Source: Drosophila miranda
Lineage: Eukaryota > Arthropoda > Insecta > Diptera > Drosophilidae
Reading direction: 5' to 3'
DNA: 64,000 nt
Assembly (NCBI RefSeq): GCF_003369915.1
Contig: NW_022881603.1
Location: 21,821,515-21,885,514, forward strand
Shown: piece after piece, positions 1 through 10,781 of the stretch
Numbering within the stretch: position 1 is the first letter of the stretch
Layout of the letters: the number at the start of each line of letters is the position of its first letter
Position numbers and translations under genes: made by a program
The notes under the pieces: model-generated
What the model was told of the DNA's origin: nothing
Database searches by the model: none
What the model saw: only the letters and a program-made list of their open reading frames with translations

Positions 1-180
1 TCCATAACCGTCCTCTCTATGTTTTTCTAACATATTGAAGTTGGCTAGTTTCCTAAAACGGAGATCGTGAGAGAAAACTTCAGCCAGAATGGCAAAGTCG
101 AAGTTTTCATTGTTTAAGTAGAATACTAGGTCGTTTTTATTGGCTTTAATAGATTGAATGTTATGTTGTAAAAATTTCAT
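1..180 (-). CDS. LINE ORF2, start of endonuclease domain (partial)
   Basis: Sixty codons beginning at ATG 178-180 and running off the left edge. The start 'MKFLQHNIQSIKANKNDLVF' matches the first strand of APE-like endonucleases (L-Q-x-N-I-Q-S), followed by 'FAILAEVF', where the E is the expected catalytic glutamate region. In LINEs this enzyme nicks target DNA to prime reverse transcription. The reverse transcriptase part is outside the window. Confidence 0.75.
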   Translation of the reverse strand, partial: MKFLQHNIQSIKANKNDLVFYLNNENFDFAILAEVFSHDLRFRKLANFNMLEKHREDGYG

Positions 181-182
181 AT

Positions 183-1790
183 TTATTTAGATGTTTTAAA
201 AAGGTTCGTTTCTCTCTGTTTGTTCATTTTTCTGTCTGCATTATGTTCCATATTGTAATCATTTGTACTGGTCACTTTTTTTGATGGATGTGACACATCA
301 TTTGAGTCGACTAAACGAGACAACATGTCAACCATCTGTTGAATGGTAAATTTGATTTCTTTTAGTTCTTTGTTTTCAAAAAATGGTACGTGATTACTGC
401 GATTACTGATATCGCTGGTATATGATTCTAAGTGATAGTGGGGTTTTTGTGCAGGAAGCAAAGGTCTCTGCACTAACCTGCTCGCATAACTGTGTTTTTT
501 TAAAACTTCATTTGCTTTAACGTTTTTGTTTTGAACATTTTCCTCATTTATGTCTAGTTTTGGATAGTTTTTTTCATAACTATCTAACAGCGAAAAGTTT
601 TGATGGATTGAGTAAGTGCTAAGCACTTCCTTACGCGCGCTTTTTTTGATTGTCATTATTTTGTTAATGTCCATCTCCTTTTCCCATACTGGACACATCA
701 GTCTGTCCCTAGCTGAGTGATTTTTCCCATTGCAAAGGATACACTTGAGACCAGTGCACGACCCATTGCACTCCTCGACTCCGCATTTATAGCACCTCCT
801 AGCTGATTTGCATCTGGTCGAAGTGTGACCAAGTCTGCCACAATTATAACATTGCCTTACTCTGGGAACATATATGCTTACTTTCATCCCACATATCCCA
901 AAAAGAGATACCTTTTCTGGGATGTCTGAACCCTCAAAACCAATTTTGACTGTTTCTAATGGTATGAGCTTGAATGTTTCGTTGTTGTCATCGGTTGTAA
1001 TTTTCTGCCTTCTTGCTATTCTTTCAATTGACTTAATTTTTATGTTAGAAGTAATATTATCCATAATTTCATTCTCAGAAAAACCGAGGGGCACCCATTT
1101 AATTACTCCATAGGATTCCACATAGTCTTTTGGTATAAATACCACTAAATTCATTTTTTTTAACTCCTCATTTAAAACTAAATCATTTGCTTCGCTGAAA
1201 ACCTTAAAATAAATCTTGTATAGTGTAGGCGCAAGAGCTACGATTTCTTTAATTCCTTTGATTTTAAGGTGTCTTATTTTTTCAAAAAAGAATAAGCCAT
1301 TTTTGGTGTTTTTGTTTTCGAAGATGGTACTGTTCTTAGTCGATACTAGTACAGCCGCATCACCGATGTGGCACTCACTATACAGCACTGTTTCTCTTTC
1401 GATACCTACATTTGATGGGTTTATAATCGGATTAGTATTTTTATTCAGTGTTTTTGTCATTTCAGTATTTCCAGTAAAACCATTTATGGCATTTGTGTGA
1501 GAATTGTGAACGGTCACACCGTCAGAAGCCTCCACCATTTTGTTACTGTCATCGTCTATCAGCATTTTGGTATTTATGTCTGTATTGGTGTTGTCGCTTT
1601 TTTGTTCCTTGCGCATCTTTTTTGCTGGGTACTTTTCGTTAGTCAAGCTGTCGAATATGTCCTCTTTCACACTTGAACACAAAGCACTGAAGTTTTTTGC
1701 TATTGTTTTTTGGGTTTGAATTTTGCTGCTTTTTGCCACCTGATCAGGGGGTTTCAATTTGGCAGACACCGAGTGACCGGCGTCCGCCAT
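183..1790 (-). CDS. LINE ORF1, gag-like nucleic-acid-binding protein
   Basis: An open frame of 535 codons starting at a true ATG (1790). The N-terminal half is Asn/Lys/Thr-rich and low in structure. The middle part carries an RRM-like stretch. At about residues 315-370 there are three closely spaced Cys knuckles (CYNCGRLGHTSTRC, then CYKC.., then CILC..GKNHSARD), the CCHC array of I-factor ORF1 proteins. In this family ORF1 binds the element's RNA and forms the RNP that ORF2 works in. No break is seen. The stop is two bases from the ORF2 ATG, which fits reinitiation of translation as known for I elements. Confidence 0.8.
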   Translation of the reverse strand: MADAGHSVSAKLKPPDQVAKSSKIQTQKTIAKNFSALCSSVKEDIFDSLTNEKYPAKKMRKEQKSDNTNTDINTKMLIDDDSNKMVEASDGVTVHNSHTNAINGFTGNTEMTKTLNKNTNPIINPSNVGIERETVLYSECHIGDAAVLVSTKNSTIFENKNTKNGLFFFEKIRHLKIKGIKEIVALAPTLYKIYFKVFSEANDLVLNEELKKMNLVVFIPKDYVESYGVIKWVPLGFSENEIMDNITSNIKIKSIERIARRQKITTDDNNETFKLIPLETVKIGFEGSDIPEKVSLFGICGMKVSIYVPRVRQCYNCGRLGHTSTRCKSARRCYKCGVEECNGSCTGLKCILCNGKNHSARDRLMCPVWEKEMDINKIMTIKKSARKEVLSTYSIHQNFSLLDSYEKNYPKLDINEENVQNKNVKANEVLKKHSYASRLVQRPLLPAQKPHYHLESYTSDISNRSNHVPFFENKELKEIKFTIQQMVDMLSRLVDSNDVSHPSKKVTSTNDYNMEHNADRKMNKQRETNLFKTSK

Positions 1791-1990
1791 ACTTGCTGGT
1801 TTAACCAGATTGCCAAAGACTTACCTCTCCTTTGGGAAATGAAAAGAGGAAAAATTTATATATTGATGAAGATTTGTATGAAATAAACAATGATCCAATT
1901 TTTACAATCACTTTTAATTAAGCCTTTGTTGCTTGGACTTTTCAGACTATTAAGAAAAAACACGACCGGTCTCGCTCGCTGTTAAAAAGG

Positions 1991-3025
1991 AAGCGACAAA
2001 AATATAATATAGATTGAGGTATTGATATATGAAATTACTATTATGATTGCAGTGTGGCCGCAGATTTGTCGATATTTTCGGTCTACCCTCAGAAATATAC
2101 TAAGATATACGTCGCAAATTTCAAAATATACGGTAAATATACTTACTAATTATTTGTATTCAAGTTCCATCATATTCTCCGTTTTTGATATTCGGTCTAA
2201 TATTACTTGATAGTTAGGACCTTCAGCTCTGAACTTATAAATTTATCCGATTGCTAATTCAATTTCCTACAAGACTGGTCAACTTGAAGCTCTCATCTTT
2301 ATTGAATTGTTTGTTAAATATGGTTTAAGCGAGGGTGAAGCCCAAAACGCGTTTTAAGAAGTGTTGGAAATTACTAGAAAATACTATTATTGAGCTAGAC
2401 AAGGTGTCTAAAATCAGTGTAATCGTGGGGCTATTTAGCTCGGACCCTCAGAAATATACCGAAAATACGTTAAAAATTAAAAAAATTTGAGTTAAACAAA
2501 AAGGTGATCAATTAATTCAGATCACTTCTAAAGTGGAGCAACAGCTTTATTATAAAATTCCCATCACTCATATCAAAGCGTGTATATTTTGAGGCAATTT
2601 GCTTTAACAACATATACAAAATTCTATCATTTAAGGTCAACATTGACCTGGTCAAGCGATGTCAGACTTGAGGATGCCCACTTTTGTTTCTTCTTTGCAG
2701 GAACGATCTTGTCGTAGATAAGGTTTCGATCGAAGTGATCAATCATCAATTTAAAGAATTTCTACCCTTTCCTCATGGCGATTATCTATTGCGAACCAAC
2801 TGGCTTGCTTACGCTAAATCGGGCTGAGGTCAATGCATACGGCACTTTTTTAGAATTTAGTTGGAGAAGCTTTGGATAGTCCGGGCGTCCAGGCACCAAC
2901 GAGCGGGCGGCGAAAGGGTTTCTCCTGAATCTAAATTTAAACAAGAAGTCGAATAACCAAACATTTAGCATTTTAATTTTTTGTCTTACTTTAGTTTTAC
3001 TATTTACAACTATCTACAAGATTCT
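1991..3025. other. Intergenic, no gene recognised
   Basis: AT-rich sequence between the LINE and the Arc2 remnant. A short phrase (CCTCAGAAATATAC) occurs twice, near 2088 and 2448. The second copy, read on the minus strand, contains TTCGGTATATTT, which fits the Drosophila core-promoter motif KTYRGTATWTTT. Near 2050 there is AGTGTGGCC, one base off the motif 1 core. This could be a dead or displaced promoter; no open frame belongs to it. The part next to Arc2 (about 2780-3025) may be its 3' UTR. Confidence 0.35.
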
Positions 3026-3572
3026 TTAGTGTCTAGTGCGCTCCACAGTGCGTCCCCGGTCCAACAAATCCCGAAAAGTCTTAATTTCATGCCTTGGAAT
3101 ACTCTCCCTGTACTTGGACTGCATTAAGCCATAGATGAAGTCCAGCTCTGTTTCCTCGTCGTGGCGGCCGTCGGGTAGCTTGGCCAAAAGCGCGCGTTGC
3201 TTGCAAATAAACGAATCGATGGCTTCACCTCCCCCTTGCTTCGTCTCAAAGATCTCCATGTAGATTTGATAGGAGGGCTTGGTGGGCGAAAAGTGGTCTC
3301 GCAAAAGCTGCATGGCATCCTTCCAGGTTTTCGCATCTCGACGCACCCCCTTCCACCAGACAACGGCGATGTTGTTGAATAGCAACGCAGCCCCTTCAGG
3401 GCGTCCCGATCGTTATAAACTCATCCACGGCATCGTGATCACGCTGCCCACTGAAGCGGACGGGGCAGTTGCTGAAGCTTCCCTTCGATTACGGCTCATC
3501 TTCTTTGATGTGCGCCAGGGAGCGTATTGTTTCGATGAGTATGCGGAATTGTTCATCCGACATCTGCGTCAT
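3026..3572 (-). pseudogene. Arc2: Arc2-like gene, damaged N-terminal part
   Basis: The minus strand gives an Arc protein closely like D. melanogaster Arc2: start near 3572 (MTQMSDEQFRIL), then a capsid region with FSPTKPSYQIYMEIF, RALLAKLPDGRHDEETELDF and YRESIPRH, and the end ERTRH without a zinc knuckle. Arc2 differs from Arc1 in just this lack of the CCHC tail. Arc genes are host genes made from a Ty3/gypsy gag, and their capsid domain assembles into shells. The last 119 codons are open; the first third does not stay in one frame, so the gene is judged broken here. It is divergent from Arc1, with an ISY repeat inserted about 50 bases upstream of its start. Confidence 0.8.
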
Positions 3573-3624
3573 TTTGTCCCCAAATTTAATATTTTCCGCC
3601 CCGATTCGACAGAAAACTAATAAT

Positions 3625-4757
3625 AAACGAGGGGGAACGTTGTGAGTTGCTGCGGACACCGCAACTCTACAGTTATACCCGATACTTAGTCAGTATGGCT
3701 CTCCTCCGGCAGACGCAGCTAATATTAAACGACACGACAAAGAGTGCGTGCGAGAGAGACAGAAAATCAGTCTGAGCGTGACGTCGGGCGCTGCGTAGCC
3801 ACTGCGAATTGATTTCTTGCTTTTGGCTACAAAAATGATCCGATCTGATCCAGGTTCAACAATCTGATAGATATGGTCGTTATCTATGATTCTGCGTTTT
3901 TAGTTTTCTCGAATCTGCAATATTGTGGATGCAACAGATTTTCGTCCTTTGTGGGGGCGGAAGGGGGTGGGGCGAAATTCTGAGATATACGTTTTATAGT
4001 GAGATTTAACAGAAGTGCGGATACCAAATTTGGTTACTCTAGCCTTAATAGTCTCTGAGATTTGTGGATGCCCCAGATTTTCGTCGTTTGGGGGGGGGGG
4101 GCGGAAGGGGGAGTGCCGAAATTTGGACACGAAACGGTCAAGGTCCGATATCACAGGAGTGTGGATACCAAATTTGGTTGCTCTGGCTCTTATAGGTTCT
4201 GAGATCCTTGAACTCATATTTTGCAATTGGCAAAACCGACCATGAAACCTGTGTGTTAGAGAGAGACAGAGCGAGAAAGAATGAAATTGTTTTCTTGATT
4301 CTGGCTATAATCATTATTCGATCTGGTTCAGATTTTGCACTGTAAAGGATATAGTCATTTTCTACGATTCTGCGTTTTTGGTTTTATCGTATCTTTCAAA
4401 ATGTGGATGCCACAGATTTTCGTCTTTTGTGGAGGCGGAAGTGGGCGGGGCGAAGTTTTGAAATATTTTTGTAGCAGTGACATATCACAGAAGTCTGGAT
4501 CCAAAACATCGTTGCTCTAGCTCTTATAGTCTTTGAGCACTAGGCGCTGAAGGGGACGGACAGACGGACAGACGGACGGACGGACGGACAGACGGACAGA
4601 CGGACAGCCAGACATGGCTCAATTGACTCGGCTATTGATGCTGATCAAGAATATATATACTTTATGGGGTCGGAAACGATTCCTTCTGGACGTTACACAC
4701 ATCCACTTTTACCACAAATCTAATATACCCCAATACTCATTTTGAGTATCGGGTATA
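3625..4757 (+). mobile_element. ISY/SGM (DINE-1-like Helitron) copy 1
   Basis: Non-autonomous repeat of about 1.13 kb. It starts at AAACGAGGGGGAACGTTG and ends in a small hairpin (ATACTCATTTTGAGTAT) followed by CGGGTATA. Near its 5' end is TTATACCCGATACT, whose reverse complement is the 3' tip; such subterminal inverted repeats plus a 3' hairpin are the DINE-1/Helitron pattern. A GGAC/AGAC microsatellite lies at about 4552-4610. It encodes nothing. It sits between the divergent Arc2 and Arc1 genes. Confidence 0.85.
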
Positions 4758-5749
4758 ATAAACAGACGGCGGAAATGGGAGCGAATAAAATCCGTCGAGA
4801 ATTGACGGTGGAGCGACTGGCTGTGGTTTTGTTTTTGCCAACTCAGTCTTTTCTCTTGTGAAATTATATTGGCTCTCATGGGGGAGCTTTTTCGAAATTC
4901 AAACATAGCATGGTATTGCTATGTATAGGGTGCTGCCATTCTATCTCACTCTTTGGTGGCCAAAGTTGATGCCAGCCTGACTTTCTTTTTTGTAGTTTTT
5001 CCATACCTTCAATAGTTTTGACGTTTTTTCGAGCGAGCTTTCTTGCTGTTCCTCTCCCCCTCTTGTTTGCTTCACATGTAGGTTGTTTGTATTTTCTACG
5101 TTAATGGGGGTTCACTTCTCCTATCACACCTTTTATCAGGTTATACTATATGGAATACTTAGCGACAGGTGTTGCTAATACTACTCTAACTAATTGAAAA
5201 GTCTGCTAGCACAATTATCAAAAAAGGAAATTAACTGATAAAAATGTACATTTTGTCTTAGATATTTACATGAACTCACAAAACTTTTCAATATAAACTC
5301 TTCTGACTCACTGGTAGGGCCCAGCCCCTTTATAGATGTGTTGCCATTCATGTTGTTATGTTTTGTGTTTCTTTAGTACATATTTATATGCTGCACAAGA
5401 AAATATATTATACATGGGTTGAATTTCACATATACGTGCAATTGCACTTCAAGCTGTACAAATGTTCGGCAGCTGCAGATAATTTCGTCCGCAATTAGCA
5501 ATTACAGATGCATATGTATGTTTGAATGTTAATACACATACATGCAATAAATATTGTATATACATACAATTATTACTATTTGATCGGTTTTGCTTTAAAC
5601 TAGGCAACCGGCTTTAAAAATAAACCTCTATTATAATTCAATATATGACTCATATCATCGGTCACAATGCAACAGCAATGGACGTGCTCTCTTGGGTATG
5701 CTGTCTCTGCCGGCTGAGCTTTTCGAACTTCTATTTCATAACAGTCGTC
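4758..5749. other. Upstream region of Arc1
   Basis: About 1 kb between the ISY copy and the Arc1 core promoter. It is AT-rich, with no convincing coding frame and no repeat shared with the rest of the window. It presumably holds Arc1 control elements, but none can be named from sequence alone. Confidence 0.4.
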
Positions 5750-5756
5750 TATAAAA
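5750..5756 (+). promoter_or_regulatory. Candidate TATA box of Arc1
   Basis: TATAAAA, 160 bases upstream of the Arc1 ATG. A start of transcription about 25-32 bases downstream would fall near TTAGTCATCC, a weak initiator. The leader would then be about 135 nt. A TATA promoter suits an activity-induced gene. This is position and motif only. Confidence 0.45.
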
Positions 5757-5916
5757 TGGATCCCAAAGAAACCGAAAAATTTAGTCATCCCGGCAACATT
5801 CGCTTCAGCCCCACTGGCTTTGTGCGCCGTTCATCGCAACTCAACAACAAAATTAATTAATAACCAACGTGTTTTGGCCTAATTCCTCACCAAAGTAACG
5901 TGCAAAACAGATCGAA

Positions 5917-6669
5917 ATGGCGCAAACTATACAGATGACCCAGGAACAGCTACAAGAGCTCATCGCAGCCGTGCGCGCTTCCAGCGTGGGTGGCGTTGCA
6001 GCCGGAGCAGAGGGAGCTATACCCAAGGCCAACGGCAGCTTCGCTGCCTGCAACCATCGCTTTGGCGGAACACGCGATTACGATGAGGTCGAGACGTTCA
6101 TTTCCAACATTGTCACCTACATAGAGCTGGAGTGCATCAGCGACGAGAACGCTCTGAAGGGGGTGTCCCTGTTGTTCTACGGAATGGCGTCCACCTGGTG
6201 GCAGGGCGTGCGAAAGGAGGTTGTCACCTGGAACGACGTCATCGGGCTGATCCGCGAGCAGTTCTCGCCCACCAAGCCCGCCTACCAGGTGTACATGGAC
6301 ATCTTCCAGCTGAAGCAGGAGGATTTTGATCCCATCGATTCCTTCCTGGTCCACAAGCGCGCCCTGCTTGCCCAGCTGCCAGCCGATCGCCACAACGAGG
6401 AGACCGAGATGGACTTCCTATATGGCCTGCTGAACATCAAGTACCGCAAACACATCACCCGCCAGAGCGTGAAGATGTTCAAGGAACTGCTGGAGCAGGG
6501 CCGCATCATCGAACACAACACCCAGGAGGACGAAGATCTGGCGGCCACCAAGAACACCCGTGGCTCCCGCCGCACTACCCGCTGCACCTACTGCAACTTC
6601 AGGGGACACACGTTCGAGGTTTGTCGCAAGCGCAAGAAGACTCGCGACGAGGAACACGACGAGGAATAA
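5917..6669 (+). CDS. Arc1: Activity-regulated cytoskeleton-associated protein 1 (Arc1)
   Basis: An intact single-exon frame of 250 codons (about 254 in D. melanogaster). The ATG at 5917 has a good context (TCGAAATGG). Order: N-terminal helix (MTQEQLQELIAAVRA), a variable Ala/Gly linker, the capsid domain from about residue 45 (LLFYGMASTWWQGVRKE; FSPTKPAYQVYMDIF; RALLAQLPADRHNEETEMDF), and one zinc knuckle near residue 225, CTYCNFRGHTFEVC (C-x2-C-x4-H-x4-C). Arc1 is a domesticated Ty3/gypsy gag. In flies it forms capsids that bind its own mRNA and move between neuron and muscle in vesicles, and it affects metabolism and synaptic plasticity. Unlike its neighbour Arc2 it looks fully functional, and its third-position G/C is high, as expected for a selected gene. 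Confidence 0.95.
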   Translation: MAQTIQMTQEQLQELIAAVRASSVGGVAAGAEGAIPKANGSFAACNHRFGGTRDYDEVETFISNIVTYIELECISDENALKGVSLLFYGMASTWWQGVRKEVVTWNDVIGLIREQFSPTKPAYQVYMDIFQLKQEDFDPIDSFLVHKRALLAQLPADRHNEETEMDFLYGLLNIKYRKHITRQSVKMFKELLEQGRIIEHNTQEDEDLAATKNTRGSRRTTRCTYCNFRGHTFEVCRKRKKTRDEEHDEE

Positions 6670-8817
6670 GCCAAGCAACACATGCATTATTGTGGGGGCG
6701 ACGACGGCATGAACATCATCACCGGCAGCAGCATTCCGCCCCCACCCCCGCACACCAGAGAACTTTTCACCGCCTCGCTGGCCGCTCTGCGCTCTGAGAG
6801 TGCCATCATGACCCAACATCGGTGATAGCGAAGGAAAAGAAGTTTCAAAAGTAGAGAAAGCTCTTTACCAATTCAACTCTTTCACTATCACACATACACA
6901 AACACACACACACACACTCTCAATCAAACGGCGTGCCGGTAAGCAGAGGAAAGCTTCTCTCCCTCTCTCTAAACAATTCCGCTATTTTTGTGAGGGGTTG
7001 GCTCTTTTAGCGATTGCGGCCGACAACTGGTGGCCACTGCAATTCCTTCGAGGGCTTTTCCCCTATCATGGATGGCGCTTCCCTAGAACTTTCACTTTCA
7101 CGCTGCCCTGCGGCTATTTTGGCGCCGAACGCCAACTCTTGAACTCTCGAAATTTATTTCGAACACTCGTTTTTTAAACCACAAACTAGGACAACTATCG
7201 AGCGCTGCCAGGGGAGGATGGGAGAGGATCACGCATTTCTTCTGGAGTTTGGAAGCTTTGAATCGCAGATGTAATTCATGGCCAAACGCTGGTTGGATGT
7301 CCAAGGCCAACGCCCTGAGTATCTACACCTGGCTTTAGCTCTGCAATTGCAACGCGACCGAAGCCCCGAATAGATGTTGCGCGATCCGATCTTGTCCCCC
7401 TCTGGTAGACCTCAACAACCGCTTCCTTGACCTTGTGCCTGTCAGCGAAGAGGTAACGTATACGTGGCGCAAATGGTGACCAATGTATTCACCACACTGC
7501 TGTGGTCACCGTTTTAGCCGTTGTTTGCGTTGCTTTGGGTCTGTGCTTGGTCTTTGGTGAAGGTGGCAAAAAACCCCCCGCTCTGTGAATGCTCGCTTAG
7601 ATCCTTTTGCACGTGGCTGTCGCTAGCCCAGGGCAGCAACTCCGTGCTGAACGTGGCCTCGGCTACGTCTGGTATGTGGTTGTTGCCAAAGGCGATGCTT
7701 CTGGTGCGAGGAGAGCTTACAGCGGGCACAATCTGGGCAAAACCACAAATTTCTCCAGAAATTTGAAATCAAATCAATTTTTTGACATTGTCAGAATATG
7801 ATCAACTTTGTACATCGCACTACGATGGCTCCCGATTCGCCATTTGTGCGGTTGGCACGCCAAATTGCCAAATTGCCAAATTCGGGATTACGGGTTCTGG
7901 GCTCTAACCCCTGTGATCCCGCGGCAAGCATTTAGGCACGTCATTCCCATTCACACACACGCGAAATGGGTCTCGTCGATACCGCGTATCTCCGGCCGGC
8001 ACCGACTCTCCCAGTTTCACAATCCTTGAAAACCAGACACTTGTGAAGAATCCACAGGCGCGAAGTGACAATATGGTAGCCAAACTTGTGGGCGCGCCAA
8101 TGGGCATTGCCTCAAGCGCTCCACGAGACTAGCTCGCATTCCTCAAGGGACGGGAATTGTTAATTTCAATGGCATTAAACTTGTACCAAAAGCTGGGGGC
8201 CTGTTGACGACCACAAGTGTCTGATTCGAAAGCAAGAAAATATAAATTGTAAAACACAAGACTGAAACCAGAAAACACTAAACTCAAAACTACAAAACCA
8301 CATATGATAAAATTGTGTATTTATTCAATGGGATTGGGTGAACGGGGTACGGCGCTCTTTCAGTGTTTTATTTGCAGCATTGCCTATAGATAAAGCGGCA
8401 GAGATTGGACAACAGTTCGTCTCGGATGTACTACGTAACTTTTACAGATGAAATATACTATAAGTTCTATAATTATATAGAATTTGATACAGCGAACTGT
8501 TTACCAGTTTCAAATTTGTCCACTTACAATCATACGAAAAGTACTACAGAAATGCTTTATTTCTTTTCGATTAAAGCCGTTAAAATAGGTTTTTACTATT
8601 GCGTTTTGATGATTCCTTTAAAATAATAGTTTGGAGATAAGAGATGTGATGTTCGCGGACCACTCGGGCTTAACAAACGATGCTAAATATAGTCTCAGGA
8701 AGAACTACCAAATCTATGAAGAAATTTTTGAACATAATAAGCCAATGAAAGCATTCCATCAATTCTCTTTCGTCAATTTTCCTGTATTCCATAACGTAAT
8801 TCCATATTGATTTGTTA
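6670..8817. other. Arc1 3' region and unassigned sequence
   Basis: The first part is presumably Arc1 3' UTR. A CA-repeat lies at 6893-6917. Further on, the minus strand has two protein-like open stretches without a recognised family: 7514-7766 (contains RTRSIAFGNNHIPDVAEATF) and about 7280-7470 (contains YLFADRHKVKEAVVEVYQRG). They are in different frames and have no clear start. Near 7860 a short AATTTGGC-like unit is repeated three times. This may be a decayed gene or an old element. I cannot name it. Confidence 0.3.
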
Positions 8818-9331
8818 TTTTTGGATATAATAATAATCCGATCTGATTCGGATTCGGCAAGATTCGGCAATCTGGTAGATATGGGCATTCTCTATGATTG
8901 TGCGTTTTTAATTTTCTCTTATCTTCAAAATTGTGGTTGCCACAGATTTTCGTCTTTTGTGGGGGCGGAAGAAGGTGGGGCGAAATTTTGAAACACACTT
9001 GTAGCAGTGAGCTCTCTACAGTGAGCAAACATAAATACACTTGTAACAGTGAGTTCTGCTTTGAAAAATTACAAATAGTATTGTATCAGCTGAGAGCTGT
9101 ACAGTCAGGTCTAATAGACTCTCAGATTTGTGGATGCCACAGATTTTCGTCCTTTGCGGGGGCGGAAGGGGGTGGGGCGAAGTTTTAAAATATACTTGTG
9201 CAGGTTCGATATCATAGGAAAGTGGATAAATTTGGTTGCTCTAGCTCTTATAGGTTTGAGATCAAGGCGCTAATGTTTTGCGCTAAGCAAAGCCGGTTAT
9301 GATACGTGTGTTAGAGAGAGACAGGGCGAAA
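8818..9331 (+). mobile_element. ISY/SGM copy 2a, partial, plus orientation
   Basis: A piece of the ISY middle in plus orientation. It begins near the ATAATCCGATCTGATTCGG phrase and ends in GTTAGAGAGAGACAGGGCGA, so both family ends are missing. It is more diverged from the other copies than they are from each other, with a stretch around 9000-9110 that is not in them. It is joined directly to the inverted copy that follows. Confidence 0.7.
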
Positions 9332-10335
9332 TATATTCTTGATCACCATCAATAGCCGAGTCGATTGAGCCATGTCTGTCTGTCCGTCTGTCCGTCTGTC
9401 CGTCTGTCCGTCCGTCCGTCTGTCCGTCTGTCCGTCCCTATTAGCGCCGAGTGCTCAAAGACTATAAGAGCTAGAGCAACGATCTTTTGGATCCAGACTT
9501 CTGTGATATGTCACTGCTACAAAAATATTTCAAAACTTCGCCCCGCCCACTTCCGCCCCCACAAAGTACGAAAATCTGTGGCATCCACAATTTTAAAGAT
9601 ACGAGAAAACCAAAAACGCAGAATCGTAGAGAATGACCATATCTTTTAGACTGCAGAATTTGAATAAGATCGTATTATTATTATAGCCAGAATCAAGAAA
9701 ACAATTTCATTTTTTCTCGCCCTGTCTCTCTCTAACACACACGTAGCATAGCCGGCTTTGCTTAGAGTAAAACATTAGCGCCTAGATCTCAGAGACTATA
9801 AAAGCTAGAGCAACCAAATTTGGTATCCACACTCCTAATATATCGGACCGAGACGAGTTTGTTTCAAAATTTCGCCACACCCCCTTCCGCCCCCGCGGAT
9901 GAAAATCTGGGGATATTAACAAATCTCAGAGACTATTAAGGCTAGAGTAACCAAATTTGGTATCCGCACTCCTGTTAGATCTCACTTTAAAACGTATATC
10001 TCAAAATTTCGCCCCACCCCCTTCCGCCCCCACAAAGGACGAAAATCTGTTGCATCCACAATATTGCACATTCGAGAAAACTAAAAACGCAGAATCATAG
10101 ATAATGATCAGATCAGATCATTTTTATAGCCAATAGGAACAAATCAATTTGCACTGGCTACGCAGCCCCCGACGTCACGCTCAGACTGATTTTCTGTCTC
10201 TGTCGCACGCACTCTTTGTCGTGTCGTTCAAATTAGCGGCGTCTGCCGGAGTAGCTCTGTCTCCTACTGACTTAGTATCGGGTATAACTGTAGAGTTGCG
10301 GTGTCCGCTGCAACTCACAACGTTCCCCCTCGTTT
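9332..10335 (-). mobile_element. ISY/SGM copy 2b, inverted
   Basis: Minus-oriented copy. It enters at ATATTCTTGATC (about 100 bases short of the family 3' end) and runs to the family 5' end CCCCCTCGTTT at 10335. A CCGT/CTGT microsatellite (9370-9435) is the complement of the GGAC/AGAC tract in the other copies. With copy 2a it forms a head-to-head palindrome with imperfect arms. Confidence 0.8.
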
Positions 10336-10781
10336 AATTTTCCATCGAAAAAAATTAAGGTTGAATAATTTTTAAGTTCAGAGAAAGTTCAGAGGAAAGA
10401 TGGCATGAAGAAGATCTTACAATCGTTAATATTTTCCGCCATTTACCTCAAGTCTCTGAGCTGTTTAAATATAGGGGGCTTAAGTGGGCTAAGTCCGTTT
10501 TTCATCATAACCAAAGTTGAGGTAAAAACAATCAAAGAAATCGCCGTAGCAGGAAAACAAGTCAAGTATTTAAAACGCAATTTTCAAAACGTTGTTCAAC
10601 ACTGTTTTAATCAAAAAGACATTTTCCGAAGCTTCTGGGGGCGCCTCACACGCCTCCGGAGACCGCGCGAAGAAATTCCCAAAGCTTCATCAATTAAGTC
10701 GAAAAACCTGCAATTTACTGCATGGCGTTCCGGAATAACTCTTAAAACGGCTCTTGGAACTCCGTCTGGACCCTGAGAAGC

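Larger units (their letters stand above)
1..1990 (-). mobile_element. I-clade LINE, 5' part, cut by window edge
   Basis: Non-LTR retrotransposon read on the minus strand. It has a 5' UTR (about 1791-1990, outer limit not certain), a complete ORF1 and the first 60 codons of ORF2; the rest lies outside the window. ORF1 ends in TAA at 183-185 and ORF2 starts at 180, the compact two-ORF layout of I-type elements. The zinc knuckles in ORF1 and the start of an APE-type endonuclease in ORF2 support the call. ORF1 is fully open, so the copy is young or recently active. Confidence 0.8.

Noticed and set aside
5645-5860. 71-codon frame ahead of Arc1
   Set aside because: It overlaps the probable TATA box and leader of Arc1 and has no coding features.
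8898-9188. Short open frames that recur in every ISY copy
   Set aside because: ISY/SGM is non-autonomous; these frames differ between copies and carry no domain.
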